Source: an uncultured Flavobacteriaceae bacterium (lineage in GTDB: Bacteria; Bacteroidota; Bacteroidia; Flavobacteriales; Flavobacteriaceae). Taken from it: DNA of 57,807 nt. Positions 16,396-24,482 of the stretch are shown piece by piece. How positions within the stretch are numbered: position 1 is the stretch's first letter; every line of letters begins with the position of its first letter. The notes beneath the pieces were generated by a model that was given only the letters and a program-made list of their open reading frames with translations, was not told the DNA's origin and did no database searches. A program made the position numbers and the translations under genes. The stretch lies in NCBI GenBank assembly GCA_937136455.1, contig CAKZOO010000146.1, forward strand, positions 1 to 57,807. The letters are read 5' to 3'.

Positions 16396-17386
16396 AGCGT
16401 TCTAATGCAATTAATACCAAGACTCCTATCAGAATAAAACCCAAGGCATATAAATTTTCTTTGTTAGTCAAATCAGGAATAAAACGTTTGTAGTTATACA
16501 CAATTTTATTTCCATCGGTATCTAGAATAAACTGGCCGAGTTCATTTTTCATGTATTGAATTTTTTTCCAGGGCCAAACAACACCTAAAGAACCACTGAT
16601 GAATCCAATGATGGTAGCTGTTGTTATTTTTTGATAGTGTTTGAGTACGTAATTGATCAAATGGGAAAGACTGACTAATCCAACGATGGAACCCAGCGAG
16701 AAAACGGCTATGATTTTTAAATAGTTGAGATTCTCAGGAACTTCAAAAAAAGCTAAGTCCCAAGAAAACAATGCGATAATGGCATTTAAAAGGGCGTTGA
16801 CAGACTCGACCATCAGCAGTACGTAATTTCCCATAAGGATGAGAATAAACGAACCTGATAAGCCTGGGAGTGTCATTCCAGATACTCCTATAAAGCCGCA
16901 GAAGAAAACGAATAAAAGATTGTCGTTCTGTTGTGCTGGATCTAAAGAGCTAATGATAATTCCAAGTAACAGACCCATTAAAGAAAATCCAATACTAGTT
17001 CGATCCCACTGTTTAAAATCTTTTCCGATATAATAGATCGATCCGAGAATCATTCCAAAAAACAGCGACCATACCAAAAGGGGAGCAGTGGATAAAAAGT
17101 GATCAATGACTAGAGATACACTGAAGTAACTAAATACCATTCCTGAAATGATGTAGAGCATAAACCCTCCATTGATATAGGTGAACAGCGATTTAAACCT
17201 TCCGTTGACCAGCAGTATAATAGCCTTGAAGTTTATCTTGGTCAACGAATAAATAAACTCTGTGTAAAATCCAGCTACAAAGGCAACAATACCTCCAGAT
17301 ACTCCTGGAACCTTATTGGCAGCACCCATTCCAAGCCCCTTGATAAAGAGAAATAACTTATCGATAAGACTTCTTGATTGTGCCAT
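16373..17386 (-). CDS. DUF368 membrane protein, PopT-type polyprenyl-phosphate transporter (copy 2)
   Basis: A 337-residue polytopic protein whose start GMGAANKVPGVSGGIVAFVAG and repeated internal MTLPGLSGSFILILMGNY are DUF368 signatures. DUF368 proteins (PopT) have been shown to move undecaprenyl phosphate back across the cytoplasmic membrane, a function shared with DedA-family UptA. About eight to ten membrane helices are present. It directly follows a paralogue (17388) with one base between and overlaps aroE by 23 bases. The sequence differs clearly from copy 1 and carries a longer C-terminal loop, so the two may have different regulation or partners. Confidence 0.85.
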   Translation of the reverse strand: MAQSRSLIDKLFLFIKGLGMGAANKVPGVSGGIVAFVAGFYTEFIYSLTKINFKAIILLVNGRFKSLFTYINGGFMLYIISGMVFSYFSVSLVIDHFLSTAPLLVWSLFFGMILGSIYYIGKDFKQWDRTSIGFSLMGLLLGIIISSLDPAQQNDNLLFVFFCGFIGVSGMTLPGLSGSFILILMGNYVLLMVESVNALLNAIIALFSWDLAFFEVPENLNYLKIIAVFSLGSIVGLVSLSHLINYVLKHYQKITTATIIGFISGSLGVVWPWKKIQYMKNELGQFILDTDGNKIVYNYKRFIPDLTNKENLYALGFILIGVLVLIALERYGSKQKK

Positions 17387-17387
17387 T

Positions 17388-18308
17388 TTAGGATGTTGTG
17401 CGTACTGATTTTTCCAAGATGTAAATTAATAGAAATCCTCCAACTGACAATACGAAGGCGGTGATAAATTCAGAGGTGCTTCCACTGTGAAAAGGGGATA
17501 CGTTTTGCTCTGCTAAAATGAGCTCTTTCCCATCGATGAATTTGGACTCTAATACTTCTTTCCAAGGCCAAATCTTATTGAGCGAACCCAAGATAAAACC
17601 AGTGAGAAGGGCTAGAGTCGTGTTTTTGTAATGATCAAAGGTCCATTTGAGGAGTTTTGAAAAGCTGAGTAATCCAACAATGGCTCCCACTCCCACAATA
17701 GCAATGGTTTGTAGATCTCTTTGATGAACGGCATTGAGGACCGTTTCATAAGATCCAAGTAAGACTAAGATGAACGATCCGGAAATTCCAGGAAGAATCA
17801 TGGCGCATATTGCCAATGCTCCTGATAGAAACAAATACCATAGGTTGTCGACATAGGCTCCGACTCTTAATTGAGTTATATACAAAGCTATAAGCGCCCC
17901 TAGTAGTAGTGCAATCCACGAACCTGCTTTGGTGCGATCGATGTCTTTTCCTACAAAAAGAACAGAGGCAAGGACTAGTCCAAAGAAAAAAGACCAAAGT
18001 TCGATTGGGTAATTGTGTAATAGAAATGAGATCCCTTTGGCAAAACTCACTACGGATAGTGCGATACCCAATAAGAGTGAAGCTAGGAAATTACCATTGA
18101 TGGCTCTCCAAAATTCTTTATAACCATTCTTAAAGAGGATCTTAAGGGTTTTGAAATTCAATCGATTGATGGTTTCTAAGAGCTCTTCGTAGATCCCAGA
18201 AATAAAAGCAATAGTTCCACCTGAAACTCCAGGAACTACATCTGCAGCTCCCATGGCCATCCCCTTGAGGGTGTTAAATAGGTAAAATTTTTTTGATCGT
18301 TTACTCAT
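17388..18308 (-). CDS. DUF368 membrane protein, PopT-type polyprenyl-phosphate transporter (copy 1)
   Basis: A 306-residue polytopic protein with the DUF368 N-terminus GMAMGAADVVPGVSGGTIAFISG and the second-half repeat MILPGISGSFILVLLGSYE. It is predicted to return the carrier lipid undecaprenyl phosphate to the cytoplasmic face for peptidoglycan and surface glycan synthesis. The gene precedes its paralogue directly, making a tandem duplication. A perfect -7 box (TATTTTTG at 18321-18314) is so close to the ATG that a transcript from it would be almost leaderless, so co-transcription with the TPR gene 34 bases upstream is the alternative. Confidence 0.85.
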   Translation of the reverse strand: MSKRSKKFYLFNTLKGMAMGAADVVPGVSGGTIAFISGIYEELLETINRLNFKTLKILFKNGYKEFWRAINGNFLASLLLGIALSVVSFAKGISFLLHNYPIELWSFFFGLVLASVLFVGKDIDRTKAGSWIALLLGALIALYITQLRVGAYVDNLWYLFLSGALAICAMILPGISGSFILVLLGSYETVLNAVHQRDLQTIAIVGVGAIVGLLSFSKLLKWTFDHYKNTTLALLTGFILGSLNKIWPWKEVLESKFIDGKELILAEQNVSPFHSGSTSEFITAFVLSVGGFLLIYILEKSVRTTS

Positions 18309-18313
18309 GTAAA

Positions 18314-18321
18314 CAAAAATA
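18314..18321 (-). promoter_or_regulatory. -7 box match immediately upstream of the first DUF368 gene
   Basis: On the - strand TATTTTTG matches TAnnTTTG exactly, but it ends only five bases from the ATG at 18308. It would give a leaderless message, and there is no TTTG at -33. A chance match is quite possible in this AT-rich DNA. Confidence 0.3.
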
Positions 18322-18342
18322 CATCAACTGAATTAATTGGGC

Positions 18343-19728
18343 TTAGTATTTAGAGATAATCTCTTTAGCCCAACTGGTGCTAAGTGATAATATTCTGGAA
18401 TTTTGAAAGCTTTTAAGCACGTTTTTATCAATACTCAATCCCTTTTTAAGGTGTTTTTCAGCTTTGAAAAGCTGCGTTGTATCGTGGAATAAAGACGCTA
18501 AGAAATAGTGAATTTCAGCTTGTTCTGGATAAAATTCTAAGGCCTGTAGTAAAATTTCGATTGCAGAATTTACATCATTGATAAGGACCATCACTTCAGC
18601 CCAACTGATCCAAGTTTCCAATTCATAATTCCCGTATTCTACTGCTTGTTTATAGGCGTAATCAGCTTCAAAATATTTAAACATTGCCGTGTTGATTTCT
18701 GCACAACGCTTCCAGTATAATGGATTTTCGGAATCTATATTGATGGCTTTATTGATGTAATAGGACGCTTTTTCAAAATTGTTATTGGTGAAGTAAAAGT
18801 TGGTGATTGCCAACCATCCTTTGTCTAATAAGGGGTCTTCGTGTACCGTTTGGTAGTAGTAACTCTGTGCAAGATCTAAATGACCCAATTGTTCGTGGCA
18901 TTGACCCAATCTCAAATAAGCGTGAGAAGTAGGATCTTCTAACTTTATTGTGATTTCGTAATTTTCTATAGCCTCTTCATAGCGCTCTAATGTTTCTAAG
19001 ACCATACCTTTTTCGTAATAAGCTCCTATAAATCGGTCATCAGAATAAATTGCAAAATCAAAAGAGGAGAGGGCTTCTTTGTAAAGTTCCAATTCTGCGT
19101 ACATTTTGCCAAGTTGGTGCCAAGCTACTTCACAATAAGGATTTTTGTTGAGATAGTCATTGAGGTATTCAATACCTCCCTTGTAATCTTCTAAATATTC
19201 AAAGCAATAAACAGCATTGTAGAGTGCAGCATAATCTTCTAGATCTAAGTCAACACAATTGATAAAACACTCTTTTGCTTTAATAAAATCTTCTAAAAAG
19301 AGGTATTCCATACCCATCAAAGTGAAAATATCAGGTTGATCAGGTTGAATTTCTAAAGCTTTTTGAAGCGCTCCAATAGCATCTAAGTGCCTGTCTTGTT
19401 TTGAGTAGATATTCGCTCTTTGAATATAAATTTCATCGTTGAATTGATCGATGAGTTCAATAGTGTCGAGTATTTCTTCTGCCTTTTCTAATTTGTTTTC
19501 AAATACGAGTACTTCAACGTCTAATAAACGTAAATTGATAACTTGAGGGTGCTGGTTAAGGCCTAAGCTAATCGCTTTTTTAGCCAGTGAAACCTTCCCT
19601 GCATTGAGGTAGTAGTGTATAATTTCCTCGAAATCTTCAGCGTCGAAAAAGTAGACTTCATCAGTCTTTAACATCGACTCGAATTTTGCGATAGGTAAAT
19701 CAGAATTTTCGTTTTCGTCTAATGACAT
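18343..19728 (-). CDS. Tetratricopeptide repeat protein
   Basis: A 461-residue soluble protein built of TPR helices from about residue 30 to the end. Clear units include AIGALQKALEIQPDQPDIFTLMG, ALSSFDFAIYSDDRFIGAYYEKG, AIENYEITIKLEDPTSHAYLRLG and AIEILLQALEFYPEQAEIHYFLA, the usual 34-residue spacing. There is no signal peptide or membrane helix. TPR proteins act as scaffolds, so the partner cannot be named. The gene is flanked by the class III aminotransferase (97 bases upstream) and the DUF368 pair (34 bases downstream), all on the - strand. Confidence 0.85.
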   Translation of the reverse strand: MSLDENENSDLPIAKFESMLKTDEVYFFDAEDFEEIIHYYLNAGKVSLAKKAISLGLNQHPQVINLRLLDVEVLVFENKLEKAEEILDTIELIDQFNDEIYIQRANIYSKQDRHLDAIGALQKALEIQPDQPDIFTLMGMEYLFLEDFIKAKECFINCVDLDLEDYAALYNAVYCFEYLEDYKGGIEYLNDYLNKNPYCEVAWHQLGKMYAELELYKEALSSFDFAIYSDDRFIGAYYEKGMVLETLERYEEAIENYEITIKLEDPTSHAYLRLGQCHEQLGHLDLAQSYYYQTVHEDPLLDKGWLAITNFYFTNNNFEKASYYINKAINIDSENPLYWKRCAEINTAMFKYFEADYAYKQAVEYGNYELETWISWAEVMVLINDVNSAIEILLQALEFYPEQAEIHYFLASLFHDTTQLFKAEKHLKKGLSIDKNVLKSFQNSRILSLSTSWAKEIISKY

Positions 19729-19825
19729 AGTGAATTCTTGTGTTCCTAATGAAAATAAATTTAGAAGTTATACTCCGCGATATGAAGCGTGGAGGTCCTT
19801 TCTTATTAACAAAATAGTTAACAGT

Positions 19826-21016
19826 TTAAGATCGATAAGTGTCTAAAATGGAAAGAATTATATCACAACCCTCGATGAGTTCTTCCTCTGAAATGGTAAG
19901 TGGTGGAGTTATTCTAGCTGCTTTTTTCTCGAATAGCAACCAAAATAAGATGAGATTCTTTTGAGTAGCTTCAAGAATTAAGTAATTGGCAATCTCTTCA
20001 TTTTCAAATAACAAAGCTAGCATTAATCCCATTCCTCGAATGGATCTAATAAGTGGATGTTGAAGTTTTTCCCTGATTAATTGCTCTTTTTTGAGAGTGT
20101 CGAGAATGAGTTGATTATTGTTTTGAGTCAGTTCTTTTAAAGTAGCATGTGCAGCAGCTGCAATCACTGGATTTCCCCCAAAAGTAGTGATATGCCCTAA
20201 TTTAGGGTTGTCGCTTAAAAGTTGCATATGCTCGAAGGAAGCGATAAATGCTCCTCCAGGTAGGCCAGAACACATTCCTTTTCCAACGACCAGAATATCG
20301 GGTATACAATCAAATTGTTCAAAAGCAAAGAGACTACCTGTTCTTCCAAAACCCGGTTGAATCTCATCTAAGATAAGTAGGGCTCCAACTTCACTGCAGC
20401 GTTCTTTTACTTTTTTGAGGTAATTGTTTTGTGGAATGATAAATCCGGCCCCTCCTTGAATGGTTTCTAAAATTACTGCTGCTGTTTTTGAAGTGATTTG
20501 TAACAAGTCCTCTTCGCTGTTAAACTCAATAAAGTCGACATCACCGATAAGGGGTTCAAAAGGCTTTTTGTTTTCTGCCTTCCCCATTAAACTAAGAGAC
20601 CCCATGGTATTTCCGTGATAGGCATTCTTTGCAGCAATGATTTGACTTCTACCGGTTACTCTTCTGGATAGTTTGAGGGAACCTTCAATGGCTTCCGTTC
20701 CAGAATTAACAAGGTAGGTGCAATTAAGTGGCTTTGGAAGTAAATCGGCAAGTAATTTAGAGTAGTCAACCGCTGGTTTAAGTGCGTATTCTCCATAAAC
20801 CATTACATGCATATACGAATCGACCTGATCTTTAATGGCTTTAACTACTGATGGGTGACTGTGGCCAAGACTACAAGCTGAAACTCCTGCTACAAAGTCC
20901 AGGTGTGCTTGATTTTGATCATCATAGATATACGACCCACTTGCTTTGCTTACCGTCATTTGAAGCGGATGTGGGGTTGTTTGGGCCTGATATTTTAAAA
21001 AGTCATCAGTTTTCAC
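19826..21016 (-). CDS. Class III PLP aminotransferase (acetylornithine/GABA-type), substrate unknown
   Basis: The 396 residues show the class III fold: GVSACSLGHSHPSVVKAI, the phosphate-binding NSGTEAIEGSLKLSRRVTG, AYHGNTMGSLSLMG, the aspartate in LLILDEIQPGFGRTG and the PLP lysine in LVVGKGMCSG. The best general label is acetylornithine/4-aminobutyrate aminotransferase family. The context is not arginine biosynthesis: the GTG start overlaps the end of the OstA-like gene by 11 bases and the gene precedes a TPR protein. The assignment to GABA, acetylornithine or another omega-amino acid cannot be settled from sequence. Confidence 0.8.
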   Translation of the reverse strand: MKTDDFLKYQAQTTPHPLQMTVSKASGSYIYDDQNQAHLDFVAGVSACSLGHSHPSVVKAIKDQVDSYMHVMVYGEYALKPAVDYSKLLADLLPKPLNCTYLVNSGTEAIEGSLKLSRRVTGRSQIIAAKNAYHGNTMGSLSLMGKAENKKPFEPLIGDVDFIEFNSEEDLLQITSKTAAVILETIQGGAGFIIPQNNYLKKVKERCSEVGALLILDEIQPGFGRTGSLFAFEQFDCIPDILVVGKGMCSGLPGGAFIASFEHMQLLSDNPKLGHITTFGGNPVIAAAAHATLKELTQNNNQLILDTLKKEQLIREKLQHPLIRSIRGMGLMLALLFENEEIANYLILEATQKNLILFWLLFEKKAARITPPLTISEEELIEGCDIILSILDTYRS

Positions 21017-22640
21017 GTTGAGTCTTTTTTTTCAATGGTGGTTTTGATCTATTGATAGCTGGTTTTATTGTAGGAGTCATAGGGTTGTTTAAACCTCTGA
21101 TGATCTTGAGTTGTGTGGAGTCATCGTCGACAAATAAATCACTTGGTGATTTGATTTGTTCAGTCCCATACCACAGAAAGCCTTCTAATTTTCGATCTTC
21201 TATCGGAATATCTCGAAGTGGGTAGATATTTCCTTCAGGGTTGAGAATAAATGAAATCACTTCAATTCCCCCATCCTGCATTTCCATACTAACGGCACTA
21301 CAAATAGTTTGATTAATTCCAATGAGTTCATCCTTATCATCGTAAACATAATAAATAACCTCAGTATTCTGATCAATTTGGATGTCTTCTAATTGATTGT
21401 TGTTAAACTTCCCGTTGAGAACTTTACCCTTGATTTGATTGTAACCAGTTTTACTAATACTGTCGAGAGAAATTACAAAAGCATTATCAATCACTTTGAG
21501 TGAATCCAAAGCCTTGGTTTTAGGATTGGACAAGAGGTAAATTTCATTTCCGGTCATTTGGCTTGGGCCATTCCAGAGTATGGGTCTTCGAATCAGTTCA
21601 GTGATTCCAGTGGTTTGATCGTAGTGAATCGAATCGCATTTTCCAGATAAGCCTTCTTTAAAAAACTTAGCATTTTGAAAGGCTCTGATGATTTTTTGAT
21701 CTTTTTTTCCAGTGACCATGATGGTGTCTCCATGCATATAGAGTGAATCATTCTCTACCAAAGTAATCGATAGTGCGCGTTTAGTTGCAAAGAGGGAGTC
21801 CTTATCTTTAAAGATCTCTGCATAATGAGCTCTTAGAACTCCTTTGTTGATCGTATCGGTGATTTTGATATTATTGGTCGCTGATGCAAAGTTTTTTGGG
21901 TGATTGAGGTAAACGGAGTCGCCTTCAATTATTCTGTTGTCGTATTCTATTTTGGTGTTTTTAATACCATAGCCTTCTTGAAGTTCGGTGTCGTAAAAAC
22001 CGCGCTCACAATACAAGGTGTACTGCTCAGCCTCAATTTTTGAGGGTCCGAATAAATAGGCGTGTTTGGTTTCAGTGTGATAATCTAATTGATCTGAATG
22101 AAGTTCATATTCAGGATTCGTAATGTGTACCTTGTTCTCAAATGCGTATTTTTTGAGTTTGGTATCATAACGTCCAATGAGAGACCTTAAGGTATTTTCT
22201 TTGTCTTTTACGATTCCGCCCGACTGGTAATAGGCCTGTTGAATGTCTCGGTTAAAATACAGTGTGTCTGTTTTGAGATTCATATCGGGAGTGGTTAGTA
22301 CCACATCATCCCAACTCTTTGCCATTTGGGTTTCCCCATTGTAATCGAGTCGCTTTGATTTGAGTTCAAGTGTGTCGCCCTGAATGAGTTTTATAGCTCC
22401 AATTGCCTTGATTCTGTTCTCTGCTTGATAGAAGATGGCAACATCACACCAAAGTTGAGCACCTTTGTGTTTAAACTCTAATTGTCGATCGTCTTTGGTA
22501 AAGATAGAAGCACCAGGATATTCGGCTTCATTTTTAGTAAAATTACCTCCGTATACGATTTCAATAGGTTCTTGCTCCTCTTGTGACCAGGCCACTGAAG
22601 TTAGGATAAATGAAAGAATGTATATAAAGGCTTTTTTCAC
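21006..22640 (-). CDS. OstA/LptA-like periplasmic protein, probable lipopolysaccharide transport role
   Basis: A 544-residue protein with a signal peptide (KAFIYILSFILTSVAWSQ) and a long run of beta-jellyroll repeats of the OstA type. LptA and LptD share this domain and form the periplasmic bridge that carries LPS to the outer membrane. Alternating segments such as YNGETQMAKSWDDVVLTTPD, GQ-like turns and repeated Y-D-x-E patterns fit. The C-terminus is basic and proline-rich (PTIKPAINRSKPPLKKK). It is too short for LptD and larger than classical LptA, matching the Bacteroidota OstA-like family. The start is GTG at 22640; a weak -7 match (TATTATTG, 22666-22659) lies upstream, after the purA terminator. 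Confidence 0.8.
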   Translation of the reverse strand: MKKAFIYILSFILTSVAWSQEEQEPIEIVYGGNFTKNEAEYPGASIFTKDDRQLEFKHKGAQLWCDVAIFYQAENRIKAIGAIKLIQGDTLELKSKRLDYNGETQMAKSWDDVVLTTPDMNLKTDTLYFNRDIQQAYYQSGGIVKDKENTLRSLIGRYDTKLKKYAFENKVHITNPEYELHSDQLDYHTETKHAYLFGPSKIEAEQYTLYCERGFYDTELQEGYGIKNTKIEYDNRIIEGDSVYLNHPKNFASATNNIKITDTINKGVLRAHYAEIFKDKDSLFATKRALSITLVENDSLYMHGDTIMVTGKKDQKIIRAFQNAKFFKEGLSGKCDSIHYDQTTGITELIRRPILWNGPSQMTGNEIYLLSNPKTKALDSLKVIDNAFVISLDSISKTGYNQIKGKVLNGKFNNNQLEDIQIDQNTEVIYYVYDDKDELIGINQTICSAVSMEMQDGGIEVISFILNPEGNIYPLRDIPIEDRKLEGFLWYGTEQIKSPSDLFVDDDSTQLKIIRGLNNPMTPTIKPAINRSKPPLKKKTQREN

Positions 22641-22685
22641 GGTTCTAATTAAGTCCTACAATAATACTATAGAATTGCCTTAAAT

Positions 22686-22712
22686 AAAAAAAAAGCCACA
22701 TTTAAGTGGCTT
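22686..22712 (-). terminator. Intrinsic terminator after purA
   Basis: On the - strand AAGCCAC (22712-22706) pairs with GTGGCTT (22699-22693) around a TTAAAT loop and runs into seven more T. It ends the relA-fur-purA run and isolates the OstA-like gene downstream. Confidence 0.8.
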
Positions 22713-22716
22713 GTTC

Positions 22717-23988
22717 TTATCTAAAAATAGTTTGTGTTCTATCAGGCCCAACAGAAACAATCTTGATTGGTACTTCGAGTTCTTTTTCAAGGTATTCAAT
22801 ATAGCTCATAAGACTTTCTGGAAGTTCTGAGGCATCTGTAAGTCCAGTAAGGTCTTTTTTCCAACCGTCGAGCTCTGTATAGATAGGACTGACATTTTCT
22901 TCCTCAATATTGTAAGGTAAATGCGAAACTTCTTTCCCCTTGTAATTGTATGCAGTACACACCTTTATTTTTTCAAAACCACTGAGAACGTCTGCTTTCA
23001 TCATCATTAACTCAGTTACTCCGTTGATTTGAACGGCGTATTTAAGAGCAACTAAATCCAACCATCCACAACGTCTCGGTCTTCCTGTGGTCGCTCCGAA
23101 TTCATTACCAACTCTTCCCATAGTTTCGCCATCGGAGTCGAATAATTCAGTAGGGAAAGGACCAGATCCAACTCTGGTGGTATAGGCTTTAAAGATTCCG
23201 ATAACTCTTTCAATTTTGTTAGGAGCAACTCCTAATCCAGTACAAGCACCTGCTGCAGTAGTATTTGAAGAAGTCACAAAAGGATAGGTTCCAAAATCGA
23301 TATCGAGTAAGGATCCTTGAGCCCCTTCAGCTAAGATTTTTTGATCAGCACTAATGGCATCAAAAATGTATTGTTCAGAATCGATGAAGGTCAATTGCTT
23401 TAAGCTTTCAACCGCTTCAAAAAATTCTGCTTCTAATTCTTCGAGATTGTATTGTAAATCAACATTGTAATAGTCGATCATCGCTTCGTGCTTATCGGCT
23501 AATTTACGGTAGCGATCTTTCCAGTCGCTAAGCTCCAAGTCTCCAACTCTCATTCCATTTCTACCGGTCTTATCCATATAAGTAGGTCCAATTCCTTTAA
23601 GAGTAGAACCGATCTTTGCCTTTCCTTTTGAAGCTTCAGAAGCAGCATCTAACAATCGATGCGTAGGTAAAATAAGATGAGCTTTTCTTGAGACGAATAA
23701 TTTAGAAGCGTAATCTAAATCAAACTTATCTAAGTTATTGAGCTCTTTTTTAAAAATGACAGGGTCTATTACCACTCCATTACCGATGACATTTTTAGAG
23801 TTTTTATGAAAAATCCCTGAAGGAATCGTGTGTAATACGTGTTTGATTCCGTCAAATTCTAAGGTGTGTCCTGCATTTGGTCCCCCTTGGAACCTTGCAA
23901 TGATATCGTAATCTTTTGTGAGAACATCTACAATTTTACCTTTTCCTTCATCTCCCCATTGAAGACCTAGTAGTAAATCTACTGCCAT
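22717..23988 (-). CDS. purA: Adenylosuccinate synthetase
   Basis: PurA joins IMP and aspartate using GTP, the first committed step to AMP. The 423 residues carry the family P-loop WGDEGKGKIVD, GGPNAGHT, GIGPTYMDK, EGAQGSLLDIDFGTYPFVTSSNTT and TGRPRRCGWLDLVAL. The length is normal. It starts seven bases after the Fur-family gene stop, so the two are co-transcribed. A terminator follows within 10 bases. The position in a stringent-response neighbourhood with RelA/SpoT is noteworthy because (p)ppGpp inhibits PurA in other bacteria. Confidence 0.97.
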   Translation of the reverse strand: MAVDLLLGLQWGDEGKGKIVDVLTKDYDIIARFQGGPNAGHTLEFDGIKHVLHTIPSGIFHKNSKNVIGNGVVIDPVIFKKELNNLDKFDLDYASKLFVSRKAHLILPTHRLLDAASEASKGKAKIGSTLKGIGPTYMDKTGRNGMRVGDLELSDWKDRYRKLADKHEAMIDYYNVDLQYNLEELEAEFFEAVESLKQLTFIDSEQYIFDAISADQKILAEGAQGSLLDIDFGTYPFVTSSNTTAAGACTGLGVAPNKIERVIGIFKAYTTRVGSGPFPTELFDSDGETMGRVGNEFGATTGRPRRCGWLDLVALKYAVQINGVTELMMMKADVLSGFEKIKVCTAYNYKGKEVSHLPYNIEEENVSPIYTELDGWKKDLTGLTDASELPESLMSYIEYLEKELEVPIKIVSVGPDRTQTIFR

Positions 23989-23995
23989 GTGTTAT

Positions 23996-24445
23996 TTATT
24001 TTGTATTATCTTTTGATTTAGTTCCGTAGAAGTAAAGCGAATGATTGTTGATCTTTACGTCAAATACTTCTTCTATGGTTTGTTTAATCGATTGAATTCT
24101 CGGATCACAAAATTCGATCACTTCACCTGTATCTGTTAGGATCAAGTGGTCGTGTTGTCTGTCGAAATAAGACTTCTCGTACTGTGCTTGATTTTTTCCA
24201 AACAAATGTCTTCTCACAAGTTTGCAATCCATGAGTAGTTCTATCGTATTGTAAAGCGTAGCTCTACTCACTCGGTATTTCTTATTTTTCATTTGGATAT
24301 AAAGAGACTCTATATCGAAATGAGAATCCGATTCGTAAATTTCTTGTAAGATGGCGTAGCGTTCAGGTGTTTTTCGATGACCCTTTTCTTCCAAATAGGT
24401 CGTAAACACTTCTTTAACTATCTCTTGATTTTTTTCAGAGGCCAT
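23996..24445 (-). CDS. Fur-family transcriptional regulator lacking the CxxC zinc motif
   Basis: A 149-residue Fur-family protein: winged-helix domain (about residues 10-85, [29 protein letters not shown] and [13 protein letters not shown]) and a dimerisation domain ending [13 protein letters not shown], which aligns with the E. coli Fur ending. The central HDHLI is present, but the structural CLDCG of E. coli Fur is replaced by LTDTG, so the CxxC pair is absent. It could still bind iron, zinc or another effector through the remaining H/E/D ligands. An exact -7 box (24472-24465) lies upstream, giving a leader of about 13 bases, and purA follows after seven bases. Family assignment is firm; metal specificity is not. 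Confidence 0.85.
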   Translation of the reverse strand: MASEKNQEIVKEVFTTYLEEKGHRKTPERYAILQEIYESDSHFDIESLYIQMKNKKYRVSRATLYNTIELLMDCKLVRRHLFGKNQAQYEKSYFDRQHDHLILTDTGEVIEFCDPRIQSIKQTIEEVFDVKINNHSLYFYGTKSKDNTK

Positions 24446-24464
24446 GAGCTCGATTAATATGTTG

Positions 24465-24472
24465 CAAATGTA
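24465..24472 (-). promoter_or_regulatory. -7 box of the fur-purA unit
   Basis: On the - strand TACATTTG matches TAnnTTTG exactly, 20 bases from the Fur-family ATG. The TTTA stretch about 20 bases further upstream is a one-base variant of the -33 TTTG. It lies just after the RelA/SpoT stop, so fur-purA can be expressed apart from relA. Confidence 0.5.
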
Positions 24473-24482
24473 AGGCTAAAAT

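Noticed and set aside
19740..19825. Hairpins between the aminotransferase and TPR genes (CTCCGCG/GCGTGGAG and TTAAC/GTTAA)
   Set aside because: Stems are short and imperfect and lack a U-tract on the - strand, so neither a terminator nor an operator can be supported.
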